Below, one piece after another: positions 16,806-24,590 of a DNA stretch of 35,647 bases. The stretch's first letter is position 1. Each line of letters starts with the position of its first letter. The position numbers and the translations under genes were made by a program. The notes below the pieces were generated by a model that was not told the DNA's origin, ran no database searches, and was given only the letters and a program-made list of their open reading frames with translations. The DNA is from Ilumatobacter sp. (lineage in GTDB: Bacteria; Actinomycetota; Acidimicrobiia; Acidimicrobiales; Ilumatobacteraceae), in assembly GCF_030065885.1 (NCBI RefSeq), contig NZ_JASJCS010000067.1, forward strand, positions 1 to 35,647. The letters run 5' to 3'.

Positions 16806-17417
16806 TCAGCGCTTCGCCGGGGCGACCGAGGGGTGCAGGCCGGCGAGCGCGGTGCGGATGCCGAAGTCGAAGACGTTCGGCCAGCTGACGGTGGCCGCTG
16901 CCACGCCGTCGATTTCGAGGCTGATCAGGCCGTGGCAGGTGGCGAACAGCGACGCCGCGATCTCGCCGGGGTTGCAGTCGTCGACGACGGCGATGACGCC
17001 GATGGCCTGGCCGCGCTCGACGCGCTGCGCCGTTCGCGCCAGCGCGGTGTATGCGAACTCTCGCGACTCGGGTGACGGTTCGAAACCCGGCACCGCCGAC
17101 CGGAACATCACCGCGTAGTAGGTCGGGTTCTCGATCGCGAACTTGCGGAGCGCGACCGAGCGCCGCATGAGGTCGTCGATCACGTCGTCGGTCTCGGGGA
17201 TCGAATCGATGGCGTCGATCATGCGCCGGTAGCCGTCGAGGTACAGCTCGTCGATGACGCCGTCCTTGCCGCCGAACCGCGAATAGACGTTCATGGTGCT
17301 CATGCCGGCCTCGCCTGCGATGCGGCGGACCGTGAGCGCTTCGGCTCCCTGCTCGGTCAGCAGCGTGTGGGCAGCGCGCAGCAGCGCCTCGCTGGTCTCG
17401 TCATGCACTCGAGTCAT
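16806..17417 (-). CDS. TetR-family transcriptional regulator
   Basis: This 203-residue regulator has an N-terminal TetR helix-turn-helix at about residues 28-52 (LTVRRIAGEAGMSTMNVYSRFGGKDG). Its all-helical C-terminal ligand domain includes the TetR_C_13-like YYAVMFRSAVPGF segment. ATG 17417 is the natural start; the frame continues upstream without family similarity. It diverges from the ferredoxin-P450 operon across 297 bases, so control of that operon and of itself is the simplest guess. The ligand is unknown. Confidence 0.88.
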   Translation of the reverse strand: MTRVHDETSEALLRAAHTLLTEQGAEALTVRRIAGEAGMSTMNVYSRFGGKDGVIDELYLDGYRRMIDAIDSIPETDDVIDDLMRRSVALRKFAIENPTYYAVMFRSAVPGFEPSPESREFAYTALARTAQRVERGQAIGVIAVVDDCNPGEIAASLFATCHGLISLEIDGVAAATVSWPNVFDFGIRTALAGLHPSVAPAKR

Positions 17418-17714
17418 GGGGGCTCGTCTCGTTCGCTGTCCGGCGTCGGCGGGCACGTTCGGAAGGTCCAGTCGAATTGTTGCGGTGTGATGACGCCTGC
17501 ATTGAAACGTAGCGCTGCCGAGGAATCTCTTCCATCTATTTACCGATTCCCGGGCCAATATGTCACGAATTTCGCTCACTTGATCACTGACCGTGTTCGT
17601 TCGCGACGGGCGGTGACGGAGAGCGAACCCCTGACCTCGCCAGCCCGAGGGCCGGCGGGCCGAGCCCGGCCGGCCGGTGAGAGCCCGACGCGGCCCGCTG
17701 TCTACGATCGCCGC
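17418..17714. promoter_or_regulatory. Divergent promoter region between TetR and ferredoxin-P450 genes
   Basis: This 297-base gap contains no convincing gene. Bases 17490-17600 are clearly more AT-rich than their surroundings (TTTACCGATT, CCAATATGTCACGAATTTCG), as expected for promoters. I see only short inverted repeats (CGAA-T-TTCG near 17564) and no strong TetR operator, so binding sites are not assigned. Confidence 0.4.
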
Positions 17715-17918
17715 ATGCGAGTCGAGGTGAATGCCGATCTCTGTCAAGGCCACAACCGCTGCTACGCGTTGGCGCCCGAGCTGTTCGACGTCGACGATTA
17801 CGGCACCGCGATCGTGATCGGCGACGGCAGCGTGACACCGGACCTCGAGGAGAAGGCGCGGCTCGCCGCCGCCAACTGCCCCGAGTACGCGATCACGGTG
17901 CACGAGGGCGACTCATGA
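17715..17918 (+). CDS. P450-associated [3Fe-4S]-type ferredoxin
   Basis: This 67-residue ferredoxin begins MRVEVNADLCQGHNRC. Cluster ligands are Cys10, Cys16 and Cys55 (NCPEYA), with His13 in place of the fourth Cys (C-x2-H-x2-C...CP). That pattern is typical of small actinobacterial ferredoxins encoded next to cytochromes P450, which usually bind a [3Fe-4S] or labile [4Fe-4S] cluster. It should pass electrons from a ferredoxin reductase to the P450 encoded immediately downstream, with which it shares a 4-base ATGA overlap. No reductase gene is in the window. Confidence 0.92.
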   Translation: MRVEVNADLCQGHNRCYALAPELFDVDDYGTAIVIGDGSVTPDLEEKARLAAANCPEYAITVHEGDS

Positions 17919-19150
17919 CGTTGCGCACCGGACCCGTCAGCGACTGGGCGACCGATCTGGACCACGCCGAGCCCGAGTACAACGAGCACGCCCACCAGAT
18001 CTGGGCCGACCTCCGCGCGGGCGGCTGCCCCGTGGCGCACTCCGAGCGGTACGGCGGCATGTGGGCACCGATCACCCACGAGCTCGTGAAGGAGGTCGCG
18101 TACGACACCGATCACTTCACGAGCCGCAGCGTCGTCGTCAGCAACGGCCGCCCGGTGATCGAGGCGCCGGTCGGTCCTGCGCCACCGATCACGAGCGACC
18201 CGCCCTTCCACCAGATCGCACGTCGCCTGCTGCTGCCCCCGTTCTCGCCGAAGGCGATCAACCCGTGGGAGCCCGAGATCCGGCGTCTCTGCAACGAGTT
18301 GCTCGACCGGATGGGCGACATCACGGCGGGTGAGTCCGTCGTCGACGCCGCCGTGCAGTACGCGCAGAGCATCCCGGTCAACGTCATCGCCCGCATGCTC
18401 GGCTTCCCGCCCGAGGACGAGGAGCTCTTCCGAGGCTTCGTGCACAACGTGCTCGAAGAGGTCAACCTCCCCGTCGAAGAGCGTGAGGAGGGCTTCGCCG
18501 AGCTCGACGAGTACCTCGATCGCCAGATCGAGGATCACGTCGCGAACCCGCGCGACGACCTCACGTCGTATCTGCTCGGCGTCGAGCTCGAGGGCAACAA
18601 GCTCAGCTACGAGCACGTGCGCGGCTCGATCGTGCTGCTGCTGATCGCGGGCATCGACACGACGTGGAGCGCCATCGGCTCGTCGATCTGGCACCTCGCG
18701 CATCATCCCGAAGACCTGCAGCGCATCGTCGACGATCCCGACGTGATGCTGTTCGGGCTCGAGGAGTTCCTCCGCGCCTATGCGCCGGTCACGATGGCCC
18801 GGCTCGTCGCGGAGGACCACGACTTCCACGGTTGTCCGATGAAGGCCGACGAGTGGGTGCTGCTGCCCTTCCCGGCCGCCAACCGTGACCCGGCTGCGTT
18901 CGACCGTGCCGAGGAGTTCGTGATCGATCGTGAGGAGAACCGTCACGCCGCGTTCGGGCTCGGCATCCACCGGTGTCTGGGTTCGAACCTCGCCCGGCTC
19001 GAGCTGAAGGTCGCCATCGAGGAGTTCGTGCGACGCTTCCCGCGCTTCGAGCTGGCGGGGGACGTGCGGTGGAGCGTCGGCCAGATCCGTGGTCCTCGAG
19101 TGCTGCCGGTGCGTGTGCTCGCACACGGCGGGGACGACGCCACGTCGTGA
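17915..19150 (+). CDS. Cytochrome P450 monooxygenase
   Basis: This 411-residue class I bacterial P450 has an I-helix AGIDTT (245-250), a K-helix Glu284-x-x-Arg287 and a heme loop FGLGIHRCLG (347-356) with thiolate ligand Cys354. It uses O2 and electrons from the upstream ferredoxin to hydroxylate an unknown substrate in the cytosol. The 4-base overlap with the ferredoxin gene and the divergent TetR gene suggest a small inducible oxidation module. In this group, steroid, terpene or fatty-acid substrates are all possible. The general sequence style (AHSERYGGMWAPITHELV, DPPFHQIARRLLLPPFSP) is close to actinobacterial P450s of catabolic type, but I do not assign a CYP family. Confidence 0.93.
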   Translation: MTLRTGPVSDWATDLDHAEPEYNEHAHQIWADLRAGGCPVAHSERYGGMWAPITHELVKEVAYDTDHFTSRSVVVSNGRPVIEAPVGPAPPITSDPPFHQIARRLLLPPFSPKAINPWEPEIRRLCNELLDRMGDITAGESVVDAAVQYAQSIPVNVIARMLGFPPEDEELFRGFVHNVLEEVNLPVEEREEGFAELDEYLDRQIEDHVANPRDDLTSYLLGVELEGNKLSYEHVRGSIVLLLIAGIDTTWSAIGSSIWHLAHHPEDLQRIVDDPDVMLFGLEEFLRAYAPVTMARLVAEDHDFHGCPMKADEWVLLPFPAANRDPAAFDRAEEFVIDREENRHAAFGLGIHRCLGSNLARLELKVAIEEFVRRFPRFELAGDVRWSVGQIRGPRVLPVRVLAHGGDDATS

Positions 19151-19178
19151 GCCACGCCGCATCGTGAACCACGCCGCG
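19145..19178 (+). repeat. Imperfect 17-bp tandem duplication between P450 and methyltransferase genes
   Basis: Two 17-base units starting TCGTGA (19145-19161 and 19162-19178) differ at two positions, and a third partial copy (TCGTGACC) forms the start of the next gene. The first unit covers the P450 stop codon. The duplication created extra GTG and TGA triplets around the junction. Confidence 0.6.
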
Positions 19179-19180
19179 TC

Positions 19181-20008
19181 GTGACCGTGCCGGCCGACGG
19201 CGAGCCTGCGTCCACGGCGGCGGAGCGCTGGGCCGACCAGCTCGGCTCGTGGGGTCTACCCGACGAGATCGTCGCCCAGGCCCCGATCTCGCCGTGGTCC
19301 CACGACGTGCGGACGTTCGTCGCCGACGACACGATCGATCGGTCGAGCACCTCCGCGCGATGGGCCCGCGAGGTCCTGCCACCGGCGGGCGGCACCGTGC
19401 TCGATGTGGGGTGCGGAGGCGGCCGGGCCGCGTTGGCGTTGGTGCCTCCGGCGACCGAGCTGATCGGCGTCGACAGCAGCGGGGCGATGCTCGACGCGTT
19501 CGTCGAGGCCGCCGAGTCGGCGGGGGTCGCCCGTCGCACGGTCCACGGCGCCTGGCCGGAGGTCGCGCCCGCGACGCCCGTCGCCGATGTCGTCGTGTGC
19601 CACAACGTGGCCTACAACGTGGCCGACATCGCACCGTTCCTGCTCGCCCTGTCGGCGCACGCACGGCTCGCCGTGGTCCTCGAGGTGCCGACCCGCCACC
19701 CGATGTCGGCGTGGAGTGCCGCATGGCGGCACTTCTGGGATCTCGACCGGCCCGACGGTCCGACCGGCGATGACCTGGTCGCTGTCGTGGCCGAACTGGG
19801 GCTCGACCCGGAACACGCGACGAGCCCCCGCAGCCCGGTCTCGCGGTTCGCCGAGGACGCCACGTCGCTGGTCGCCGGCGCCCGGCGGCGTCTGTGCCTG
19901 TCCGAGGACCGCGATGCGGAGCTCGCGGCATGGCTGGCCGAGCACCCGCCGGCGTGGCCGGACACCGCGCTCACGATCCGGTGGCCGGGCCTCGCCGAGG
20001 CCGAGTGA
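19181..20008 (+). CDS. Class I SAM-dependent methyltransferase
   Basis: This 275-residue protein has a Rossmann-fold methyltransferase core. Motif I is VLDVGCGGG (73-81), followed by the acidic end of strand 2 in LIGVDSSGAML and the motif IV region VADVVVCHNVAYNV. Family length and layout fit small-molecule methyltransferases, but the acceptor is not identifiable. GTG 19181 starts 30 bases after the P450 stop, and GTG 19187 is also possible. Being last in the ferredoxin-P450 run, it may act on the same substrate, though the stop-start junction lies in a small duplicated sequence, so coupling is uncertain. Confidence 0.83.
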   Translation: MTVPADGEPASTAAERWADQLGSWGLPDEIVAQAPISPWSHDVRTFVADDTIDRSSTSARWAREVLPPAGGTVLDVGCGGGRAALALVPPATELIGVDSSGAMLDAFVEAAESAGVARRTVHGAWPEVAPATPVADVVVCHNVAYNVADIAPFLLALSAHARLAVVLEVPTRHPMSAWSAAWRHFWDLDRPDGPTGDDLVAVVAELGLDPEHATSPRSPVSRFAEDATSLVAGARRRLCLSEDRDAELAAWLAEHPPAWPDTALTIRWPGLAEAE

Positions 20009-20011
20009 CGC

Positions 20012-20329
20012 TCAGCGGACCGCGTGGCCGGCCACGGCGGCCAGCATGCCGAGGACCAGCGTGCTGGCGATGATCGCGATGCGCCGGCGCGTCGGTCCGC
20101 TCGTCGCCTCGAGCGCGAACATGCTGAACGTTGTGAGCGATCCGAAGAAGCCGGTCCCGACGACGGTGGCGACACCGTCGGACGGGTCGCCCGCCAGCAG
20201 CCATCCGAGACCGAAGGCGCCGACGACGTTGACGACCAGCGTGCTGATCCACGTCCAGCCGTACTGGTTGACTCGCAGCCGCACGGCGGCGCCCAACGCG
20301 CTGGCCAGCACGAACAGCACCGGTGTCAC
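20012..20329 (-). CDS. crcB: Fluoride channel CrcB/Fluc, second subunit
   Basis: This 105-residue protein has four predicted membrane helices and the Fluc signatures: Gly-Ala-Ala-Val-Arg in the first helix, STLVVNVVGAFGLGWL in the second, and GFFGSLTTFSMFALE in the third, which holds the TTFS break and pore Phe residues. It exports fluoride through the inner membrane as part of a dual-topology dimer. GTG 20329 overlaps the stop of the preceding crcB gene by one GTGA unit. Paired, divergent-sequence crcB genes in actinobacteria and firmicutes usually form a heterodimer. It is convergent with the methyltransferase, ending 3 bases from its stop. Confidence 0.9.
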   Translation of the reverse strand: MTPVLFVLASALGAAVRLRVNQYGWTWISTLVVNVVGAFGLGWLLAGDPSDGVATVVGTGFFGSLTTFSMFALEATSGPTRRRIAIIASTLVLGMLAAVAGHAVR

Positions 20330-20685
20330 GGGCGTGTCCAGTCGCCGCGTGCGAGCGTGGTGGCAGCGAGACCGGCGATCACCGAGGTCGCGACGTAGAC
20401 CAGCGCGAGCCCGGCCTGGTCGGTGTCGACCAGGAGGCGCGTCTCGGCCGCGAACGCCGAGTAGGTGGTGAGCCCGCCCATGCCACCCGTCACGACCGCC
20501 AGCCAGCGGTCGGAGCCCGCGACGAGGTACCGGGCGGCGAGCCCCGCGAGCACGCACCCCACGACGTTCACGACCAGCGTCGGATACGGGAACCCCTCGC
20601 CGCCGACGGGGACCAGCTCGCCGACGGCCCAGCGCAGCGACGCGCCGACGACAGCGCCGCTACAGACCAGCGCGTAGGCACGCAT
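20326..20685 (-). CDS. crcB: Fluoride channel CrcB/Fluc, first subunit
   Basis: This 119-residue Fluc protein has GAVVGASLRW at helix 1, PTLVVNVVGCVLAGLAARY at helix 2 and GGMGGLTTYSAFAAE at helix 3; note Tyr in place of Phe in the TTFS motif. Four membrane helices are present. With the overlapping gene downstream it should make a heterodimeric fluoride channel. ATG 20685 is the start. The 47-base gap to the divergent response regulator is too short for, and lacks, the fluoride riboswitch that often precedes crcB. Confidence 0.9.
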   Translation of the reverse strand: MRAYALVCSGAVVGASLRWAVGELVPVGGEGFPYPTLVVNVVGCVLAGLAARYLVAGSDRWLAVVTGGMGGLTTYSAFAAETRLLVDTDQAGLALVYVATSVIAGLAATTLARGDWTRP

Positions 20686-20732
20686 CGGGCCATTCTCACC
20701 GAATCCACACCTGTTTCTGGTGTACTCGTGCC

Positions 20733-21431
20733 GTGCAGGTGTTGCTGGCGGAGGACGACCGGGCGGTGCGGGAGTCGTTGACCCGCGCCCTGAACCTCGA
20801 GGGGTACGACACGCGCGCCGTCAGCAACGGAGCGATGGCCCTCGATGCCTTGCGTGAGCAACCCGCCGAGCTCGTGATCCTCGACGTCTCCATGCCGGTC
20901 GTCGACGGCCTCACGGTCTGTCGCGTCCTGCGTTCCGAGAACAACCAGGTCCCGATCCTGATGCTGACCGCGCGCACCGAGACGAGCGACCGCGTCGCGG
21001 GGCTCGACGCCGGCGCCGACGACTACCTCCCGAAGCCGTTCGATCTCGACGAGTTGTTCGCTCGCATGCGAGCGTTGTCGCGCCGTGCGCAGCTCGACAC
21101 CGAGCCCGGCGACGACCGCCGGGACGACGCCTTCGAGCTCGGCGACCTGCGGCTCGAGCCGGCGGGCAGGCGAGTGGTCCGCGGCAGCCGCGAGATCGAT
21201 CTCAGCAAGACCGAGTTCGATCTGCTCGAGCTGCTCGTGCGGAACGCCGGGATCGTGCTCGACCACACGACGATCTACGAGCGGATCTGGAACTACGACT
21301 TCGGACCCGACTCGAAGAACCTGGCCGTGTACGTCGGATACCTCCGGCGCAAGACCGAAGAGGGGGGCGAGGCCCGGCTGATCCACACCGTCCGCGGAGT
21401 CGGCTACGTGGCCCGCGTCGACACGACATGA
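20733..21431 (+). CDS. OmpR/PhoB-family response regulator (MprA-like)
   Basis: This 232-residue regulator has a receiver domain with phosphoacceptor Asp51 (VILDVSMPVVDG), acidic pocket Glu7/Asp8/Asp9, switch Thr79 and Lys101. Its C-terminal winged helix (about 133-228) contains LSKTEFDLLELLVRNAG and KNLAVYVGYLRRKTE. It controls transcription when phosphorylated by the kinase encoded next, with which it shares a 4-base ATGA overlap. GTG 20733 follows TACTCGTGCC with no Shine-Dalgarno, so the message may be nearly leaderless. The promoter gap contains ACCTGTTTCT (20709-20718), nearly repeated before the downstream secreted-protein gene, which hints at autoregulation. Confidence 0.92.
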   Translation: MQVLLAEDDRAVRESLTRALNLEGYDTRAVSNGAMALDALREQPAELVILDVSMPVVDGLTVCRVLRSENNQVPILMLTARTETSDRVAGLDAGADDYLPKPFDLDELFARMRALSRRAQLDTEPGDDRRDDAFELGDLRLEPAGRRVVRGSREIDLSKTEFDLLELLVRNAGIVLDHTTIYERIWNYDFGPDSKNLAVYVGYLRRKTEEGGEARLIHTVRGVGYVARVDTT

Positions 21432-22735
21432 GCCTTCGCTGGAAGATCGCGCTGGCGCTCGCGACCATTGCCTGCGCAGCGACGATCGTGGTCGGCGCGA
21501 TCAGCTACCGGACGACACGCGAGCGGCTGTTCAGCGAGGTCGATCGATCGCTGCTCGACATCGAACCGTTCATCGGCGAGCGTCGGCTCAACCCGGACTC
21601 GATCCCGGCCCGCGGCCCGCTGTCGCAGCTCGACGCGCAGGTCGTGTTGACCGACGGCACGGTCGCCCAGTCGACGTTCACCGAGCCGATCTCGGTCACC
21701 GACGCGGAACGAGCCGTGATGGGGCGGGCGCGGGTCGACACGTTCAGGACGGTCGACACGGTCGACGGGCCGTACCGCGTGCGCAGCATCGGGTTCCAGC
21801 GAGGCGTCGTCCAGATCGGGCGGCCGCTCGACGAGGTCAACCGTGTGCTCGGCAGCCTGCAGACGAGGACGCTGCTGCTGGTCCTGCTCGTGGGTGCCGC
21901 TGCGACCGGGGCCGGCCTGTGGATCGCCGGTCGGGTCACCGCGTCGCTGCGCCGGCTCACGACGGCCGCCGAACACGTCGAGGCCACCGGGTCGCTCGAC
22001 GTGGCGGTGGGGGAGCGCGGGTCCGACGAGGTCGGCCGCCTCAGCGCAGCATTCGACCGCATGATCGCCGCCCTGGCACGTTCGAAGGACGACCAGCGCA
22101 GGTTGGTCCAGGACGCCGGGCACGAGCTGCGCACGCCGCTCACGAGCCTGCGCACCAACCTCGACACGCTGCGCCGCTACCCGGACCTCGGCGACGACGA
22201 CCGGCATGCCATCGTCGGCGACCTGCACGCCGAGACCGAGGAGCTCACCGACCTGGTCAACGAGATCATCGCCCTCGCGAGCGGTGAGCTGTCGGACGAG
22301 TCGGCGGCGCCGTTCGATCTCGCCGAGGTCGTCGCCGACGTCGCCGAGCGGTTCGAGCGGCGGGTCAACCGGCGGATCGAGGTGCTCACCGAGCCGACCA
22401 CGGTCGTCGCGCAACGGTCGGGGGTGCAGCGGGCCGTGTCGTGCATGATCGACAACGCGTGCAAGTTCGACCCGTCGGGAGGCCCGATCGAGGTGAGTGT
22501 CCGAGGCGGGGTGGTGACCGTCGCCGACCGCGGCCCGGGCATCCCGGAGTCCGAGCTGGAGGGCATCTTCGACCGGTTCCACCGGGCCGAGGCCGCGAGA
22601 ACCCTCCCCGGCTCGGGGCTGGGCCTCTCGATCGTGCGCGAGGTGGCGCAACGCCACGGCGGCGACGCATGGGCCCGCAACCGTGACGGCGGCGGCGCCG
22701 AGGTCGCGTTCCGGCTGGTCGCAGCGCCGGCCTGA
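21428..22735 (+). CDS. Sensor histidine kinase (MprB-like)
   Basis: This 435-residue membrane kinase has a membrane helix at about 7-27 and an extracytoplasmic sensor of about 120 residues. A second membrane helix spans about 148-170, followed by a HAMP linker (170-220). The HisKA domain has phosphorylated His232 in DAGHELRTPL, and the HATPase domain has the N box (MIDNACKF), DRGPGIP and GSGLGLSIV. It senses an envelope signal and phosphorylates the regulator encoded just upstream. The order and sequence style match the actinobacterial MprAB/envelope-stress type, but the stimulus is not shown by the sequence. Confidence 0.93.
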   Translation: MSLRWKIALALATIACAATIVVGAISYRTTRERLFSEVDRSLLDIEPFIGERRLNPDSIPARGPLSQLDAQVVLTDGTVAQSTFTEPISVTDAERAVMGRARVDTFRTVDTVDGPYRVRSIGFQRGVVQIGRPLDEVNRVLGSLQTRTLLLVLLVGAAATGAGLWIAGRVTASLRRLTTAAEHVEATGSLDVAVGERGSDEVGRLSAAFDRMIAALARSKDDQRRLVQDAGHELRTPLTSLRTNLDTLRRYPDLGDDDRHAIVGDLHAETEELTDLVNEIIALASGELSDESAAPFDLAEVVADVAERFERRVNRRIEVLTEPTTVVAQRSGVQRAVSCMIDNACKFDPSGGPIEVSVRGGVVTVADRGPGIPESELEGIFDRFHRAEAARTLPGSGLGLSIVREVAQRHGGDAWARNRDGGGAEVAFRLVAAPA

Positions 22736-22744
22736 CGACCTCTT

Positions 22745-22770
22745 ACCTGGTTCTCAACTGCTCCTGGTTC
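22745..22770 (+). promoter_or_regulatory. CCTGGTTC direct repeat before the secreted-protein gene
   Basis: CCTGGTTC occurs at 22746-22753 and again at 22763-22770, a 17-bp period, inside the 93-base gap between the kinase gene and the secreted-protein gene. The first copy, extended to ACCTGGTTCT, matches 9 of 10 bases of ACCTGTTTCT in front of the response-regulator gene (20709-20718). It is a candidate binding site for that regulator. Confidence 0.4.
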
Positions 22771-22828
22771 GATTCACAATCGGGGCGTTCATCGTGTGGA
22801 CATCGAACCCCCCGAAAGGACAACGACC

Positions 22829-23482
22829 ATGACCAACCCCCGCGCGACGAGCACGGCCAAGCGCAACACGGCGATCGGTGTGACCGCCGGCGTGCTCGGC
22901 GGCAGCGCCGTCGGCCTGCTGATGACGATGCCATCGCTCACGAGCGCAGCGAGCGACGACGACGTCGGGACCACCGAGGCGGTCGTCGCGCTGCAGGACG
23001 ACGGCGACGCCGAGGTGCCGGTCGACGGCGAGCGCCCCGAGCCGGGCGAGCGCCTGCGCGAGCTGCTGCAGCCGCTGGTCGACGACTCGACCATCACGGC
23101 CGAGCAGGCCGACGCCGTCGCCGACCACCTCGTCGAGAACCGCCCCGAACGCGAGGGCCGTCGCGGGCACCGGGGCCGGAACGGGCACGCACGTGCGAGC
23201 CAGGTCGTCGCGGACGCCATCGGTATCGACCGGGAGACGCTGCGTGACGGGCTGCGCGACGGCAAGTCCGTCGCCGACATCGCCGAGGAGAACGGCGCCG
23301 ATGTCGATGCCGTGATCGCGGCACTGGTCGAGCAGGCCTCCGAGCGGCTCGAACAGGCCGTCGAGAACGAGCGCATGACCGCCGACGAGGCGGCCGACAA
23401 GCTCGCCGAGATCGAGGAACGGATCACCGAGGGCATCGACGATGTCCGCCCCGGTCGCGGCGGCAACGGCCCCGACGCCTGA
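22829..23482 (+). CDS. Secreted or membrane-anchored helical protein of unknown function
   Basis: This 217-residue protein has an N-terminal signal/anchor helix (about residues 14-41, ending LTSAASDDD), an acidic linker and an Arg/Gly/His-rich patch (REGRRGHRGRNGHAR). The C-terminal helical module reads DGKSVADIAEENGADVDAVIAALV, then ERMTADEAADKLAEIEERITEGI. That last module, with alternating ADIAEENG and TADEAADK helices, recurs in many uncharacterised exported actinobacterial proteins. A second, degenerate copy of the TAEQADAV motif lies near residue 90. ATG 22829 has AAGGA at 22816-22820. Its place right after the two-component genes suggests it is controlled by them. Function is not known. 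Confidence 0.82.
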   Translation: MTNPRATSTAKRNTAIGVTAGVLGGSAVGLLMTMPSLTSAASDDDVGTTEAVVALQDDGDAEVPVDGERPEPGERLRELLQPLVDDSTITAEQADAVADHLVENRPEREGRRGHRGRNGHARASQVVADAIGIDRETLRDGLRDGKSVADIAEENGADVDAVIAALVEQASERLEQAVENERMTADEAADKLAEIEERITEGIDDVRPGRGGNGPDA

Positions 23483-23494
23483 CCGGTCCATACC

Positions 23495-23548
23495 CCCAAG
23501 CGATTGGGCCCAACGGCCCTGGTGCGCCCGGCGATGCCGGGCGCACCA
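23495..23548 (+). terminator. Tandem hairpins after the secreted-protein gene
   Basis: The first hairpin is CCCAA-GCGA-TTGGG (23495-23508), a 5-bp stem closed by a GNRA-type loop. The second is a perfect 13-bp GC-rich stem, 23520-23532 pairing with 23536-23548 around GAT. There is no T-tract. The pair lies between the secreted-protein stop and the universal-stress gene and probably ends transcription or protects the 3' end. Confidence 0.65.
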
Positions 23549-23592
23549 TCGCGTTGCGGGGCCACCCTGGCCACCGGTCGAGAGGAGGCTTC

Positions 23593-24456
23593 ATGGATGA
23601 CGTGCGCACGATCGTCGTCGGCGCCGACGCGAGCCCCGAATCGGCCGACGCCCTGATCTGGGCGCGGCAGGTCGCCGGGCCGACCGACCAGATCGCCGTC
23701 GTCCATGCCTGGGAGATCCCGCTGGTGACCGGCTACGACATGGTCGTCGCGATCGATCCCAACGAGGTCGAGAAGTACGCGACCGAAGGTCTCGCCGAGC
23801 TCGTCGAGGAGAGCGACGACGACCGCCTCCTGCCGATCGCACGCGAAGGCCACGCCGGCCGTGCGCTGGTCGAGGAGGCCGACGAGCGCGATGCGGCGAT
23901 GATCGTCGTCGGCCATCGCGGCAAGGGGCGCATGTCGATGATGCTCGGTTCGACCGCGAACTACGTGATCCATCACACGACCCGCCCGGTCGTCGTCATC
24001 CGTGGCGACCACGGTGGCGTTCCCCGGCGCGTCGTGGTCGGCGTCGACGATCACGATCTCGACACCGGTGACGACAACGAGTCGGTCCGAGCCCTGCGTT
24101 GGGCCTACGAGCTCGACGGCGTCGAAGAGGTGCGCGTCGTCCATTCGTGGTTCCTCCCCGCACTCGCCGTGGGGATGTTCTCGACCATTGCCAACGAGAC
24201 CGAGGCGATGGACGAGTCCGCACAGGCGGTCGTCGGGCGTGTGATGCACGCGGCCGGCGACCCGCCAGCGGGCGTCGAGGTCACCGGCGAAGCCGTGAGG
24301 GGCACGCCGGGATTCGCCCTGATCGAGGCGTCTCGTGAGGCGGACCTCGTCGTGGTCGGCTCCCGCGGGCGTGGCGGCTTCGCCGGGATGCTGCTCGGCT
24401 CGACGAGTGCCGACGCAGCTGCGCACAGCCACTCACCGGTGGCGATCGTTCGCTAG
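23593..24456 (+). CDS. Tandem universal stress protein (two UspA domains)
   Basis: This 287-residue cytosolic protein is made of two UspA domains (about 4-138 and 147-287). Each ends in the ATP-binding loop G-x2-G-x9-G-(S/T): GHRGKGRMSMMLGST in the first, GSRGRGGFAGMLLGST in the second. Tandem, ATP-binding Usps of this type are common in actinobacteria and are linked to hypoxia, dormancy and stress survival. ATG 23593 has GAGGAGG 4 bases upstream; an upstream in-frame start lacks this. It is monocistronic, flanked by hairpins on both sides. Confidence 0.92.
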   Translation: MDDVRTIVVGADASPESADALIWARQVAGPTDQIAVVHAWEIPLVTGYDMVVAIDPNEVEKYATEGLAELVEESDDDRLLPIAREGHAGRALVEEADERDAAMIVVGHRGKGRMSMMLGSTANYVIHHTTRPVVVIRGDHGGVPRRVVVGVDDHDLDTGDDNESVRALRWAYELDGVEEVRVVHSWFLPALAVGMFSTIANETEAMDESAQAVVGRVMHAAGDPPAGVEVTGEAVRGTPGFALIEASREADLVVVGSRGRGGFAGMLLGSTSADAAAHSHSPVAIVR

Positions 24457-24467
24457 TTCTTTGCTCC

Positions 24468-24509
24468 GGCCTGTCGCCGCTGCCATGGGTGGTGCGGCGG
24501 CGGCAGGCC
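24468..24509 (+). terminator. GC-rich hairpin terminator after the universal stress gene
   Basis: GGCCTG (24468-24473) pairs with CAGGCC (24504-24509) and GCCGC (24476-24480) with GCGGC (24497-24501), separated by a 2x2 internal loop. It starts 12 bases after the universal stress protein stop. No T-tract follows. Confidence 0.45.
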
Positions 24510-24590
24510 CTCGATTCTCCTGGCCGGCGCCGCCGTGCCGGGTCGCCTGGCACCGCTCAAGTCGCGCCGCACGCGGTCGATAACGCAACC

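Noticed and set aside
20686-20732. Fluoride riboswitch upstream of crcB
   Set aside because: The gap is only 47 bases and lacks a pseudoknot-like pattern; it also contains the response-regulator promoter elements.
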